From: Bradyrhizobium frederickii
Lineage (GTDB): Bacteria; Pseudomonadota; Alphaproteobacteria; Rhizobiales; Xanthobacteraceae
Assembly (NCBI RefSeq): GCF_004570865.1
Contig: NZ_SPQS01000001.1
Span: 62,001-126,000, forward strand
Length of the DNA stretch: 64,000 nucleotides
Direction: 5' to 3'
Positions 1 to 8,924 of this stretch are shown here, in pieces (position 1 is the first letter of the stretch; the number at the start of each line of letters is the position of its first letter). The notes beneath the pieces are model-generated. The model had not been told where the DNA came from. It searched no databases and saw only the letters and a program-made list of their open reading frames with translations. The position numbers and the translations under genes are program-made.

Positions 1-178
1 TCGACGCAACGAACTCGACTCGCCGACCGTGAGCTTCCGACGCGCAGCCAATTGGAAATGTTGCCTGCTCGCGCGAAGCGGTGCGACACCGGATCTAGCT
101 CGTCGCGGCAAAGTGCGTTGTGGACCCGCCGGCTTTGCGGGCCATGATTTCACCTGTGGTTGCAAAGCAAGTTCGAGT

Positions 179-206
179 TTGCGTGGTGCGGAAACGTAGC
201 TATAAT
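179..206 (+). promoter_or_regulatory. Candidate sigma70 promoter of the polysaccharide cluster
   Basis: A TTGCGT box at 179-184 and a perfect TATAAT at 201-206 are separated by 16 bp. This places a transcription start about 45 bp before the first likely start codon at 259. The 1-178 stretch upstream contains no gene I can recognise; CCCGC (about 125-129) and GCGGG (about 137-141) could form a small hairpin. The promoter call rests only on matches to the consensus. Confidence 0.35.
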
Positions 207-258
207 TGGGGGTACAATCAATAATGGTATTTGCCCCACGTCCAATAGGGTGTTTGAT

Positions 259-789
259 ATGACGGCTGATTTGCCGCCCAGGACGCGAAAAACTCCGCTG
301 GACGGCGTGCTGGTCGTGGAGCCGCTCACTGCATTCGAGGACTTTCGCGGTGAATATGTCGAACTCTACAATGATCCGGCATACAAGGCGGCCGGCATCG
401 CCTATGAGTTCATTCAGGACGATATTTCGGTTTCGCGGCGGCACGTCTTGAGGGGCATTCACGGCGACCGAAAGACGGCCAAGCTGGTTTCGTGCCTCCA
501 CGGGGCATTTTATCTGGTGGTGGTCAACAATATTCCGGAGTCGCCGCAGTATCGGCAGTGGACCGCCTTTTCGCTGTCGGACCGGAAGCGCGAGCAGGTT
601 CTGGTTCCACCCGGATTTGGCAACGGTCATGTCGTGCTGACCGAATCCGCGATGTTTCATTATAAGCAGACCACAACCTATGACCGCTCCTCGCAATTCA
701 CGTTGCTATGGAACGATCCTAAGCTGAAAATCTGGTGGCCCATCCACAATCCCATCATCTCGCAAAGGGACGGCGGAATTTCCGCATGA
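259..789 (+). CDS. dTDP-4-dehydrorhamnose 3,5-epimerase-family protein (RmlC-like)
   Basis: This 176-residue cupin-fold protein resembles RmlC/RfbC enzymes, which epimerise C3/C5 of 4-keto-6-deoxy sugar nucleotides. Visible family signatures are FIQDDISVSRRHVLRGIHG, whose His corresponds to the RmlC general base, LVPPGFGNGHVVL, and FHYKQTTTYD with a Tyr where RmlC has its acid. The tail WNDPKLKIWWPI is also typical. I chose ATG 259, preceded by AGGG at 248-251, rather than the longer frame from 160, because the extra 33 residues match nothing in the family and overlap the promoter. It lies 4 bp before a GDP-mannose dehydratase-like gene, so the natural substrate may be a GDP- rather than a dTDP-sugar. 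Substrate is inferred. Confidence 0.8.
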   Translation: MTADLPPRTRKTPLDGVLVVEPLTAFEDFRGEYVELYNDPAYKAAGIAYEFIQDDISVSRRHVLRGIHGDRKTAKLVSCLHGAFYLVVVNNIPESPQYRQWTAFSLSDRKREQVLVPPGFGNGHVVLTESAMFHYKQTTTYDRSSQFTLLWNDPKLKIWWPIHNPIISQRDGGISA

Positions 790-793
790 GATC

Positions 794-1768
794 ATGAAAG
801 TCCTGATCACGGGCATTACGGGGATGGTGGGAAGCCATCTGGCGGAATACTTCCTGTCGACGTTTCCCGAGATCGAGGTCCACGGGCTGGTGCGGTGGCG
901 GAGTCCACTGCAAAACATCAAGGGAATTTTGCCGCAGATCAAGCTTCATCAGGGCGATTTGCGCGATCTGAACTCCCTGGTCGTGATGTTGCGCAGTGTA
1001 AAGCCTGATCGCATCCACCATCTGGCGGCGCAGTCCTACGTCGATATGAGCTTTGTCGCGCCTGCGGACACCCTGAATAGCAACATCATCGGCACGTGCA
1101 ATCTGCTGGATGCGGTTCGGATCGTCGGAATCAATCCGCGGGTCCATATCTGCTCGTCGTCCGAAGTCTATGGGCAGGTGAGGCCTGAGGAAGTTCCGAT
1201 CACCGAGCAGGCGCCGCTTCGCCCTGCAAGCCCGTATGCCGTCTCCAAGGTCGGCGAGGACATGATCGCCTGTCAGTATGGGCTATCATATAAGCTCGAC
1301 CTGGTGCGAACCCGCATGTTCACCCACACCGGTCCCCGTCGCGGCGATGTCTTTGCGGAAAGCTCGTTTGCTCGGCAGATTGCAGAGATCGAGGCACGCA
1401 AGAGGAGCGGCCCGGTGTTGGTCGGAAATCTCGATAGCGTACGCACGCTCGCGGATGTGCGGGATGCGGTGCGGGCCTACAAGCTGCTGCTCGACCACTG
1501 TCCAGGCGGCGAAGTCTACAACATCGGCGGCAGCGAGACGATGACGGTCGGCGACATCCTGGAGACTCTGAAATCGCTGGCACGCGTGCCGATCGAGCAC
1601 AAGGTGGATCCGAAACGGTTGCGTCCGTCGGATGTCACGTTGCAGATTCCCGATTCCGGAAAATTCCACAAGGCGACGAACTGGAAGCCGCAAATTCCGG
1701 CGCGGCAGACGTTGAGCGATCTGCTCGACTATCAGCGCGAGGCAATTCGCGCGGAGGGTGCTTGCTGA
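794..1768 (+). CDS. GDP-mannose 4,6-dehydratase / GDP-6-deoxymannose reductase-type SDR
   Basis: This 324-residue extended SDR acts on nucleotide sugars. The N-terminal Rossmann motif GITGMVGSHLAE binds NAD(P); KPDRIHHLAAQSYVDMSF, SSSEVYG and the catalytic YAVSK (Tyr-x3-Lys) follow in the usual order. The RTRMFTHTGPRRG segment is typical of the Gmd/Rmd group, which makes GDP-4-keto-6-deoxymannose or reduces it to GDP-rhamnose. Sequence alone does not separate dehydratase from reductase. It starts 4 bp after the epimerase gene and is probably cotranscribed with it. The partner permease and ATPase downstream suggest the sugar goes into an exported polysaccharide. Confidence 0.8.
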   Translation: MKVLITGITGMVGSHLAEYFLSTFPEIEVHGLVRWRSPLQNIKGILPQIKLHQGDLRDLNSLVVMLRSVKPDRIHHLAAQSYVDMSFVAPADTLNSNIIGTCNLLDAVRIVGINPRVHICSSSEVYGQVRPEEVPITEQAPLRPASPYAVSKVGEDMIACQYGLSYKLDLVRTRMFTHTGPRRGDVFAESSFARQIAEIEARKRSGPVLVGNLDSVRTLADVRDAVRAYKLLLDHCPGGEVYNIGGSETMTVGDILETLKSLARVPIEHKVDPKRLRPSDVTLQIPDSGKFHKATNWKPQIPARQTLSDLLDYQREAIRAEGAC

Positions 1769-2033
1769 GATGTCGATGATCGTATGGCCGGCTCCGTTCC
1801 GGGCCTCCTCCTTCGGAGGCGGCAGCGGCTATCCAGAGTGGTATCGTGACGAGCCGGGTGCGGTGCGGTAAGCTTGTCGGCGTGGGTGGGACGGGCTTTG
1901 TCCTGCTGTACGTGCAGGGATTACTAAGCCGCGGTGATCGATGCCCTGACTCCTCGATGCGTCGATGTGTCATTCTCACTGCAGCGCGAAGGCGTGCGCA
2001 CGGTCCATCAATCGAACAACGTGATTTTGCCAT
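1769..2033 (+). other. Intergenic region with weak hairpin
   Basis: This 265-bp gap separates the dehydratase and Nudix genes. GCCTCC at 1803-1808 and GGAGGC at 1815-1820 can form a 6-bp stem with a 6-nt loop. No T-run follows, so it is at best a weak or Rho-assisted terminator. A 63-codon frame at 1846-2037 shows no family resemblance and I treat it as non-coding. Confidence 0.4.
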
Positions 2034-2627
2034 ATGACGGCTGAGTTCAAGACGGTCTTTCGAACCCCCTGGTTTGAGATCAGAACCGTTGACCCGGGCG
2101 AGGAGCCGAGCGGAACTACGGAGCCCTACTATGTCGTGGTCCGTCCGAGTGGCGTCATTGCCTTCGTGCTCGATCGCGAGGGAGCAGTCGTCCTGGTCGA
2201 GCAGTACCGCCCGCCGCTTGGTCGGGTGACTCTGGAGATGCCGGCGGGATCGGTGGATGCGGGGGAGACGCTCGAGACCGCCGTTGCGCGAGAGGTTCTG
2301 GAAGAGACCGGGCTGGTCTGCGAGCATTGGCACTTGATAGCTCCGTGCCGCCTGGCCCTTCAGCGGGAGGACGTGGTCGACCATTTTTTCGTGGGCCTGG
2401 GAGCCCATGAAGCGGAGGGATTCCAACGGACGGAACGTGGAACCGTACAGTTCCTGCCACGATCCGAGCTGCTCGACCTGGTGAAATCCCACCGTTTTGA
2501 CCAGACCGCGGCCCTCGGCGGGCTCTATGTGGCCGAGAAGTTATTTGGTATTGACTTGTTGACGGCCGATCTGGCGTGTATCCAATCGGCCATGGCTACT
2601 TCAGCGGGTGGGGATCCTGGGAACTGA
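2034..2627 (+). CDS. Nudix hydrolase (ADP-ribose / nucleotide-sugar pyrophosphatase type)
   Basis: This 197-residue Nudix protein has a complete Nudix box (G-x5-E-x7-R-E-x2-E-E-x-G) running from GSVDAGE through REVLEETGL at about residues 72-94, so metal binding and pyrophosphatase activity should be intact. The layout, with an N-terminal beta domain followed by VVLVEQYRPPLG and LEMPAGSVD, matches ADP-ribose pyrophosphatases and GDP-mannose pyrophosphatases such as NudK. Given the GDP-sugar genes upstream, turnover of a nucleotide sugar is a plausible role, but this is inference. The stop (2625-2627) is 2 bp before the ATG of the radical SAM gene, which indicates translational coupling. Confidence 0.8.
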   Translation: MTAEFKTVFRTPWFEIRTVDPGEEPSGTTEPYYVVVRPSGVIAFVLDREGAVVLVEQYRPPLGRVTLEMPAGSVDAGETLETAVAREVLEETGLVCEHWHLIAPCRLALQREDVVDHFFVGLGAHEAEGFQRTERGTVQFLPRSELLDLVKSHRFDQTAALGGLYVAEKLFGIDLLTADLACIQSAMATSAGGDPGN

Positions 2628-2629
2628 CG

Positions 2630-4612
2630 ATGGTTCGGATCGGGCTCGTCCAGATCAACAATAGCTTTTCCGGTCAGAATTACCTGCCGTATTCGATTGC
2701 TTGCCTGCAATCCTACGCTGAGCGCCGGCTGCCGCCCGGGAAGTTCGAATTCCTCCCGATGATCTACAAGCGGATTCCGGTGTCGGAGATCGTGGACCGG
2801 GTGGAAGGTGCCGACGTCGTCGGCTTCAGTGCCTATGTGTGGAACGCCAGAATATCGCTGGAGGCGGCGCGCCGCATCAAACAGCTCCACCCGAACCGGT
2901 TGGTGATCTTTGGCGGGCCGCACGTGCCCGATCATGCCGAAAGCTTTCTGCGCAGCAATCCGTTCATCGATCTCGTCGTTCACAACGAGGGCGAGAAGAC
3001 CTTCGTCGAGCTGCTGAGCCGGCTTCCGGAGCGCGACTGGAGCGGAATTCGCGGCATCAGTTACATCGACGCGGCCGGTAACTTCGTGCGCGCCGCGCCC
3101 GTCGAGCGGATGCGCGAGCTGGAAGAGCTGCCGTCGCCGTTCCTGAACGGTATCTTCGATGATCTGATCGCCCGCAACCCGGACGAGCAGTGGATCGGTC
3201 TGTGGGAGACCAATCGCGGCTGTCCGTTCCAGTGCACGTTCTGCGACTGGGGCTCGGCGACTGCCGGCAAGGTGACGAAGTTCGAATTCGATCGTCTGCA
3301 TCGTGAGCTCGATTGGTTCGCCGCGCACGAGGTCAAATATATCTTCGTCTGCGACGCCAATTTCGGCATTCAGAAGCGCGACGTCGAGATCGCGGAGGCG
3401 GTGGCCGCCATCCGTGAGCGCACGGGATTTCCGCATGGGTTCTCGGTGCAGAACACCAAGAACGCCACGGAGCGCGCCTACCAGACCCAGAAGATTCTGG
3501 CGGACGCGAAGCTGAACAAGGGCGTCGCGTTGTCGATGCAGAGTCTAGATCCGACCACGCTCAAGAACATCAAGCGCGATAACATCTCGCTGGAGACCTA
3601 TTTCGAGCTGGCGCGGCGCTTCACGGCCGACAAGGTCGAGACCTATAGCGATATTATCCTCGGGCTGCCCGGCGAGACCTATGACACGTTCCGGAACGGC
3701 GTCGACAAGCTGATCCGGCTTGGTCAGCACAACCGCGTGCAGTTCAACAATCTCACCATTCTGCCCAACGCGGAAATGGGCAACCCCGACTATCTCGAGA
3801 AGTTCGGGATGGTGACGGTGCAGTCCGAGATCATCAACATCCACGGCACGCGCGAAGAGATGCCCGACGATGTGCCCGAGGTGCAGGACCTCGTGATCTC
3901 GACCTATTCGTTGCCACCGGAGGATTGGCGCAAGACGCGGGTGTTCGGCTGGATGGCGGCCTTCCTGCATTTCGACAAGCTGCTGCAACTGCCGATGATG
4001 GTGGCATGCGAGCTCGGCGGGCTCGCCTATCGCGACATCATCGATGCGTTCCTGGCGGCTTCGAAGGAAGAATATCCCGTCATTCACGGCATACGCGAGT
4101 TCTTTGACAGCGAGGCACTGTCGATGCAGCACGGCGGGCCGGAATACGTCTATTCGAAGGAATGGCTCGGGATCTATTGGCCGGCTGACGAATACGCGTT
4201 CATCAAGCTGACTGCAGAAGGTCGGCTGCAGACGTTCTACGCGGAGGCGGAGCGCCTGCTGCCGGATCTGCTCGCAAAGTCGATGGTCGATCAATCCTGG
4301 CCGCTGCTCGAAGGCGCGGTGAAGGAGGCGATCAAGCTCAACGCGGCCTTGATCTCGCAACCATTCGTGCTGGACGATCTTCGGATGTCCACGCGCTACA
4401 ACGTCCTCGAATTCTGCGATAATGTTCGCAAAGGCGCGCCGGCGGCATTGCGTGAGGCACCGTCGGAGGTGTTGATCGAGCGCAGCAAATCCCGCTATTC
4501 CGATATCCTTGACTGGTGCCGTGAAGTCGTGTGGTGGGGCAACAAGAAGGGCGCCTATCTCTATATCAACCGCAGTATCCCGGCCGAGCCGCAGCTCGCC
4601 GGACATTATTGA
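2630..4612 (+). CDS. B12-binding-type radical SAM protein of a polysaccharide cluster
   Basis: The 660-residue product has an N-terminal cobalamin-binding-like fold (IFGGPHVPDHAESFL, LVVHNEGEKTFVELL) followed by a radical SAM domain. The [4Fe-4S] motif C-x3-C-x2-C is Cys198, Cys202 and Cys205 in RGCPFQCTFCDWG. I see no D-x-H-x2-G cobalamin motif in the N-terminal domain, so B12 may bind base-off without a His ligand, or not at all. Proteins of this architecture modify carbons of sugars, lipids or hopanoids. I chose ATG 2630, directly after the Nudix stop, over an upstream in-frame ATG at 2576 that would lie inside the Nudix gene. The reaction cannot be inferred from sequence; the surrounding sugar-nucleotide and export genes point to polysaccharide or lipid-carrier modification. 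Confidence 0.75.
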   Translation: MVRIGLVQINNSFSGQNYLPYSIACLQSYAERRLPPGKFEFLPMIYKRIPVSEIVDRVEGADVVGFSAYVWNARISLEAARRIKQLHPNRLVIFGGPHVPDHAESFLRSNPFIDLVVHNEGEKTFVELLSRLPERDWSGIRGISYIDAAGNFVRAAPVERMRELEELPSPFLNGIFDDLIARNPDEQWIGLWETNRGCPFQCTFCDWGSATAGKVTKFEFDRLHRELDWFAAHEVKYIFVCDANFGIQKRDVEIAEAVAAIRERTGFPHGFSVQNTKNATERAYQTQKILADAKLNKGVALSMQSLDPTTLKNIKRDNISLETYFELARRFTADKVETYSDIILGLPGETYDTFRNGVDKLIRLGQHNRVQFNNLTILPNAEMGNPDYLEKFGMVTVQSEIINIHGTREEMPDDVPEVQDLVISTYSLPPEDWRKTRVFGWMAAFLHFDKLLQLPMMVACELGGLAYRDIIDAFLAASKEEYPVIHGIREFFDSEALSMQHGGPEYVYSKEWLGIYWPADEYAFIKLTAEGRLQTFYAEAERLLPDLLAKSMVDQSWPLLEGAVKEAIKLNAALISQPFVLDDLRMSTRYNVLEFCDNVRKGAPAALREAPSEVLIERSKSRYSDILDWCREVVWWGNKKGAYLYINRSIPAEPQLAGHY

Positions 4613-4633
4613 CCCTTGTAGCGAGCCAAGCCC

Positions 4634-5602
4634 TTGCGCTATCGGCCGCTCGGCTCAACCGGAATTATGGTTTCTGCCATCGGATTCGGGGCCTGGGGGA
4701 TCGGGGGCTGCACGCCAGGCGCCACGTCTTACGGTGAGACCGACGATCAGGAATCGCTTCGTGCCCTCAACGCGGCGTTCGATCACGGGATCACCTTTTA
4801 CGATACGTCGAACGTTTACGGGGACGGTCACAGCGAAGAGCTGATCGGCGCGTGCTTTGCGGGCCGCCGAAGCGATGTCATCATCGCGACCAAGGCCGGC
4901 ATCACGGCGTCCTATCGTGGATATGACTTCCACCCTGCGGCGTTGCGGACGTCGCTCGAAGACAGTCTGCGCCGGATGCGGACCGATTACGTCGACGTGC
5001 TCCAGCTCCACAACGGCACTCCGGACACCGTCATGGGCAGCTCCGAGCTCGTGGAGTTGATGCAGCGCTTCGTGGCCGAGGGTAAGGTCAGGTGCTGGGG
5101 CATCTCGACGCTCTCGCCGGATGACGCGCTCGCGCTGATCGATGTGGCCGGCGTCGGGTGCTTTCAGGTCAACTGCAACATTCTGGACTGGCGTGCGATC
5201 GACGCCGGATTGCCGGGGGCGGCGGCATCCCGGGGCATCGGCGTGATCGCCCGCACGCCGCTCGCCTCGGGATTTCTGGCCGGAGGCATCGGCAAGGACA
5301 CCATGTTTCCTGCCAATGACCACCGCAGCAAATGGCCACGAGATCGAATCGTCACCTGGATCGATGCCGCCCAAGCGGTCGTCGGCAGCGTCAATCTGGC
5401 CGACACGCCCGAGAATCGCGCTGCGTTGGCATTGCGGTTTTGTCTTTCGGTGGACGGTGTTGCCACGGTGATTCCAGGCATGCTAACGCGTAGAGAGGTT
5501 CTGGCCAGCGTCGCGGCTTGCGAACGGGGGCCGCTTGGGCGAGATGTCATGCTGAGCATCGAAGGCGTCTACCGCCGTTACGAAGCCCGGTTGGGGGCTT
5601 GA
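4634..5602 (+). CDS. Aldo/keto reductase
   Basis: This 322-residue TIM-barrel NAD(P)H oxidoreductase begins RYRPLGSTGIMVSAIGFGAWG, the usual AKR opening, which supports the TTG start at 4634 rather than the internal ATG at 4667. The catalytic tetrad is visible: Asp and Tyr in YDTSNVYG, Lys in IIATKAG, His in LQLHNG. Near the C-terminus, VATVIPGMLTRREV is the cofactor-phosphate region. It lies 21 bp after the radical SAM gene and probably reduces or oxidises a sugar intermediate of the same pathway. The ribosome binding site is weak. Confidence 0.75.
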   Translation: MRYRPLGSTGIMVSAIGFGAWGIGGCTPGATSYGETDDQESLRALNAAFDHGITFYDTSNVYGDGHSEELIGACFAGRRSDVIIATKAGITASYRGYDFHPAALRTSLEDSLRRMRTDYVDVLQLHNGTPDTVMGSSELVELMQRFVAEGKVRCWGISTLSPDDALALIDVAGVGCFQVNCNILDWRAIDAGLPGAAASRGIGVIARTPLASGFLAGGIGKDTMFPANDHRSKWPRDRIVTWIDAAQAVVGSVNLADTPENRAALALRFCLSVDGVATVIPGMLTRREVLASVAACERGPLGRDVMLSIEGVYRRYEARLGA

Positions 5603-5650
5603 CGCCAGGGGCAACTTGCGGCGCATCGCAAGTTCACTCGCGCGGACTTC

Positions 5651-6544
5651 TTGTCTGGTCTGTCTGTCGGGTGCGATATTCAGGACCCGAGGCTTGCCGC
5701 GGAGTGTTGCACGAAGTCGGGAGTGGTCTTGGTCTCAACCGTTGTAAAGCCGATATCAGAACCGCATCCCGTGGCGTCAGCGATCCGCGGGGGCTTGAAT
5801 ACGTTGTCGAACGCCCTGAGCTGGGCGTGGCTCGATACGGTTTGCCAGTATCGGCGGTCGAGGATCGGTCCCCTGTGGGAGACCCTCAACGTTCTCGTGA
5901 TGCTGCTCGGCCTGAGCGTCATTTCTTCGGCAATCTTCGGCAGTAGCGTCTCCGATATCATCGCCTATGTCGGCGTCGGCATCATCGTCTGGTCGGCCAT
6001 ATCGGCGCTGGTCATCGAAGGGGGCGGCGTCTTCGTCAGGAATGCGGGATATCTCAGCAATTCGACCCTCGGTCTTGGTCTCTATGTCGGGCGAACCGTT
6101 TTCAAGATCATGATCACCTTCGGCCATCACGCGATAATCTACGCGATGGGCCTCGTCTTTGCGCTCGTACCATTGAGTTGGACCGGCCTGCTCGCGCTCC
6201 CCGGGATTATCCTGCTGTTCGTCAATGGCTTCTGGATCGTGATGGTGCTCGGCTTCATTTGCGCGCGGTACCGGGATGTCGAACTGATCGTGCGCAACTT
6301 GATGCAACTTGCTTTTTTCGTGACGCCAATATTCTGGAATTATCGGCAAATCGCCAGCAACAGGCAATTTCTCGTCGAGTACAACGTGATGTTCTATTTC
6401 ATCGAGATCATCCGCAATCCACTGCTCGGTGAGGTTCCGCCGCTCGCACACTATTTGACGGTTCTAGGGGTCACCGTGGCCGGTTATGGCCTCGCCTTCT
6501 TCGTTTACCGCCGGATGCGCGGTCAACTCGCGTTCTGCGTCTAG
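5651..6544 (+). CDS. ABC-2 polysaccharide export permease (Wzm/KpsM type)
   Basis: This membrane protein of up to 297 residues has about six hydrophobic segments (for example LNVLVMLLGLSVISSAIFG and LLALPGIILLFVNGFWIVMV). It carries the family pattern RSRIGPLWETLN near the N-terminus and FVTPIFWN before the last helices. It should form the channel for an undecaprenyl-linked or otherwise lipid-anchored glycan. The start is uncertain: the first frame codon is TTG 5651 and GTG 5723 is an alternative, neither with a convincing ribosome binding site. Its ATPase partner follows after a palindromic repeat. Confidence 0.75.
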   Translation: MSGLSVGCDIQDPRLAAECCTKSGVVLVSTVVKPISEPHPVASAIRGGLNTLSNALSWAWLDTVCQYRRSRIGPLWETLNVLVMLLGLSVISSAIFGSSVSDIIAYVGVGIIVWSAISALVIEGGGVFVRNAGYLSNSTLGLGLYVGRTVFKIMITFGHHAIIYAMGLVFALVPLSWTGLLALPGIILLFVNGFWIVMVLGFICARYRDVELIVRNLMQLAFFVTPIFWNYRQIASNRQFLVEYNVMFYFIEIIRNPLLGEVPPLAHYLTVLGVTVAGYGLAFFVYRRMRGQLAFCV

Positions 6545-6594
6545 AGCATAGTCGGAAAAGTGGGGACCGGTCTTCCGACAAGATCATGCTCGAA
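6541..6594. repeat. Palindromic intergenic repeat (rhizobial type)
   Basis: Between the permease stop and the ATPase gene, GAGCAT (6545-6550) pairs with ATGCTC (6588-6593) and GTCGGAA pairs with TTCCGAC inside it. This gives one long imperfect hairpin around GTGGGGACCGG. I recall near-identical elements as common interspersed repeats in Bradyrhizobium and Rhodopseudomonas intergenic regions. It overlaps the first possible ATG of the downstream ORF (6586), which argues that the real start is 6622. Confidence 0.6.
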
Positions 6595-6621
6595 CAAGAT
6601 TGCCTTGTGGAATGGCTGATC

Positions 6622-7374
6622 ATGACTCATGTGCGTCTGAAGAATGTCAACGTCAGCATACCGATCTACGACAGCCATGCGCTCCGGCTGATCCGCTTGC
6701 CGTCGTTCAGCAATGTCCGGGTCGGCTCCGACTCGGCCAGCCGCACCAACGGCGTCATCGTCATTCATGCCTTGAAGAATCTCTCGCTCGAACTGGAAGA
6801 GGGCGATCGCGTCTGCCTGATTGGCCACAATGGCGCGGGCAAGACCACTCTGTTGCGGCTGGTTGCCGGAATCTACCCAACGTCGACAGGCTCGGTGGAC
6901 GTGAAGGGAAGCGCATTCACGCTGCTAAGCGGCAGCATCGCGTTGAATGCCGATGCTACCGGTTACGAGAACATCAAGCTGATCGCAAACCTCTACAATT
7001 GGCGCAGCGACAAGTATCAGGATCTGGTGCGTGACATCGAGGATTTCACCGAGCTCGGCGTTTATCTGTCGTTACCGACGCGCATCTACTCGGCGGGCAT
7101 GCAGGCGCGGCTCGCGTTCGCGCTTGCGACCGCCCAGAACCCCGACATCCTATTGATCGATGAAGGCATCGGCGCCGGCGACGCGCACTTCCAGGAGAAG
7201 GCGCGCGCGCGGGTGAATCAATTCATCAGCCGCGCGCGGATTTTGCTGTTGGCGTCGCACTCGAAAGACCTGTGCCGGTCGATGTGCACCAAGGCGTTGG
7301 TGTTGTCCAGGGGCGAGAGCGTCTTCTTTGGCGATGTCGACGAAGGCTTCGCCTTTTATGAGCAGCTGGGCTGA
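6622..7374 (+). CDS. ABC-2 polysaccharide export ATPase (Wzt/KpsT type)
   Basis: This 250-residue nucleotide-binding subunit powers the permease encoded just upstream. Walker A is GHNGAGKTT, the signature is the KpsT/Wzt variant YSAGMQARLAFA in place of LSGGQ, and Walker B is DILLIDEGIGAGD. The protein stops right after the ATPase domain, so it lacks the C-terminal carbohydrate-binding domain of long Wzt proteins; export is probably not coupled to a chain-terminator modification. ATG 6622 is preferred because the earlier ATG at 6586 lies in the palindromic repeat and would add 12 unrelated residues. Confidence 0.85.
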   Translation: MTHVRLKNVNVSIPIYDSHALRLIRLPSFSNVRVGSDSASRTNGVIVIHALKNLSLELEEGDRVCLIGHNGAGKTTLLRLVAGIYPTSTGSVDVKGSAFTLLSGSIALNADATGYENIKLIANLYNWRSDKYQDLVRDIEDFTELGVYLSLPTRIYSAGMQARLAFALATAQNPDILLIDEGIGAGDAHFQEKARARVNQFISRARILLLASHSKDLCRSMCTKALVLSRGESVFFGDVDEGFAFYEQLG

Positions 7375-7409
7375 GCCGCCGTGATCATGCGGTTCGAGGC
7401 CATGTTGCT

Positions 7410-8921
7410 TCAGAAAGTGAAGTAGATGAATTCGCTCACCCGGTTGGCCGCAACCAGATTGTAGGTGAAGGCGACTCCGAACAGCAGGCCAAGCGTGGCC
7501 GCCCAGCCAAGTGTCGGACGCCAGGCGAGCCGGGCATTTTTCGGACGGCCTTCGCCGAGCAGGAATTGCTGGGTGTTCGGCAGCCCCCAAACGATCGCCA
7601 ATGCGGCGACGAACCAGCTGAGTAGCGAACCTCCAGCGAGCCAGTCGTCTCCAACAGTAAGCCCTATCACCTTCAGCATCTCCGAGAATCCCGGCGCAGG
7701 ATCGAGAAGAGGGCCGTGGAGCCAGCCGTGCAGACCTCTCATTCCATCGAGAATGCGTTGCGCCGCGTCGAAGCTCTCGGCCCGAAAGAAGACCCAGGCG
7801 AGCACGACCAGGAAAAACGTGCCAATCTGCGCAATCCATTGCCTGACGACAGTGACCTCGCGCTCGCCGCGAAGAGCCCGCCAGGCGTGATTGACGAGCA
7901 GGAACAGGCCATGCAGTCCGCCCCATGCGACGAACGTCCAATTGGCGCCGTGCCAGAGGCCGCCGATCAGCATGGTAAGCATGACGTTGATATAGCGCCG
8001 GGCCGGGCCGGATCGGTTGCCGCCCAGCGGGATGTAAACATAGTCGCGGAGGAACATGGACAGCGTGATGTGCCAGCGACGCCAGAAGTCGATAATACTC
8101 GTCGCCTTGTAGGGTGAGTTGAAATTGAAGGGGAGAACGACGCCGAACATCAGGCCAAGCCCGATTGCCATGTCGGAATAGCCGGAGAAGTCGAAATAGA
8201 TCTGGAAGGTGTAGGCCAGGGCGGCTCCCCAGGCGTTGACGAAGCCGGGCGTTCCGCCGCTTGCCGCGGAGGCGAATACCGGCGACGCGTAGGCCGCCAT
8301 GCTATCGGCGATAATCGTTTTCTTGAACAGGCCGAACAGCAGGAAGCTGATGCCGAGCGCGAAGTTCTGCCAGGAGAAATGCGCGAAAGTCGGGGCGGAG
8401 AACTGCGGCAATAGCTGATGCGGGCGGATGATGGGCCCGGCGATCAGATGAGGAAAGAAGCTGACGAACAACGAATAGCGCGCCAGCGACGGTTCAGCCT
8501 TCTGTTGCCGGGTCTCGATGAGATAGCTGATCTGTTCGAAAGTGTAGAAGGAGATGCCGACCGGCAGCGCAATGATCGGGATGATGAACGAGGCCGAGAA
8601 CAGTTGGTTGATGCTGGAAATGATCAGGCCGGTGTATTTGAAGTAGCCGATCAGGGCGAGATTGAGCGCAATGCCGCCGATCAGCCAGGCTCGCGAATTC
8701 GGGCGGAAGTGCGCAATCGCGTAGCCGAAGAGGAAATTCACGACCACCGAAACGAGGAACAGGCTGAAGTTGAACAGGCTCGAATAGGCATAGAACACCA
8801 GGCATGCCGCGAGCAGGAACAGCAACGCCGCATTCCGCCCCCGCCACCAACCGAGCAGGTAAAAGCCACCGAGTGTGATCGGCAGGAAGATGAACAGGAA
8901 GATGGGCGAGTTGAACAGCAA
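7410..8921 (-). CDS. MBOAT O-acyltransferase (AlgI-like)
   Basis: This 503-residue multi-spanning membrane protein opens with the family hallmark MLFNSPIFLFIFLPIT. It contains YFDFSGYSDMAIGLG and FWRRWHITLSMFLRDYVYIP, and the catalytic His region LIGGLWHGANWTFVAWGG. MBOAT proteins of this class hand acyl groups, usually acetyl, across the membrane for O-acylation of extracellular polysaccharide. It starts 3 bp after the stop of the SGNH-type gene (8925-11330), so the two form an operon like the AlgI plus AlgJ/AlgX pair. Position next to the exporter suggests that exported glycan is the acceptor. Confidence 0.88.
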   Translation of the reverse strand: MLFNSPIFLFIFLPITLGGFYLLGWWRGRNAALLFLLAACLVFYAYSSLFNFSLFLVSVVVNFLFGYAIAHFRPNSRAWLIGGIALNLALIGYFKYTGLIISSINQLFSASFIIPIIALPVGISFYTFEQISYLIETRQQKAEPSLARYSLFVSFFPHLIAGPIIRPHQLLPQFSAPTFAHFSWQNFALGISFLLFGLFKKTIIADSMAAYASPVFASAASGGTPGFVNAWGAALAYTFQIYFDFSGYSDMAIGLGLMFGVVLPFNFNSPYKATSIIDFWRRWHITLSMFLRDYVYIPLGGNRSGPARRYINVMLTMLIGGLWHGANWTFVAWGGLHGLFLLVNHAWRALRGEREVTVVRQWIAQIGTFFLVVLAWVFFRAESFDAAQRILDGMRGLHGWLHGPLLDPAPGFSEMLKVIGLTVGDDWLAGGSLLSWFVAALAIVWGLPNTQQFLLGEGRPKNARLAWRPTLGWAATLGLLFGVAFTYNLVAANRVSEFIYFTF

Positions 8922-8924
8922 GGA

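Noticed and set aside
1846..2037. 63-codon frame before the Nudix gene
   Set aside because: No ribosome binding site and no recognisable residues.
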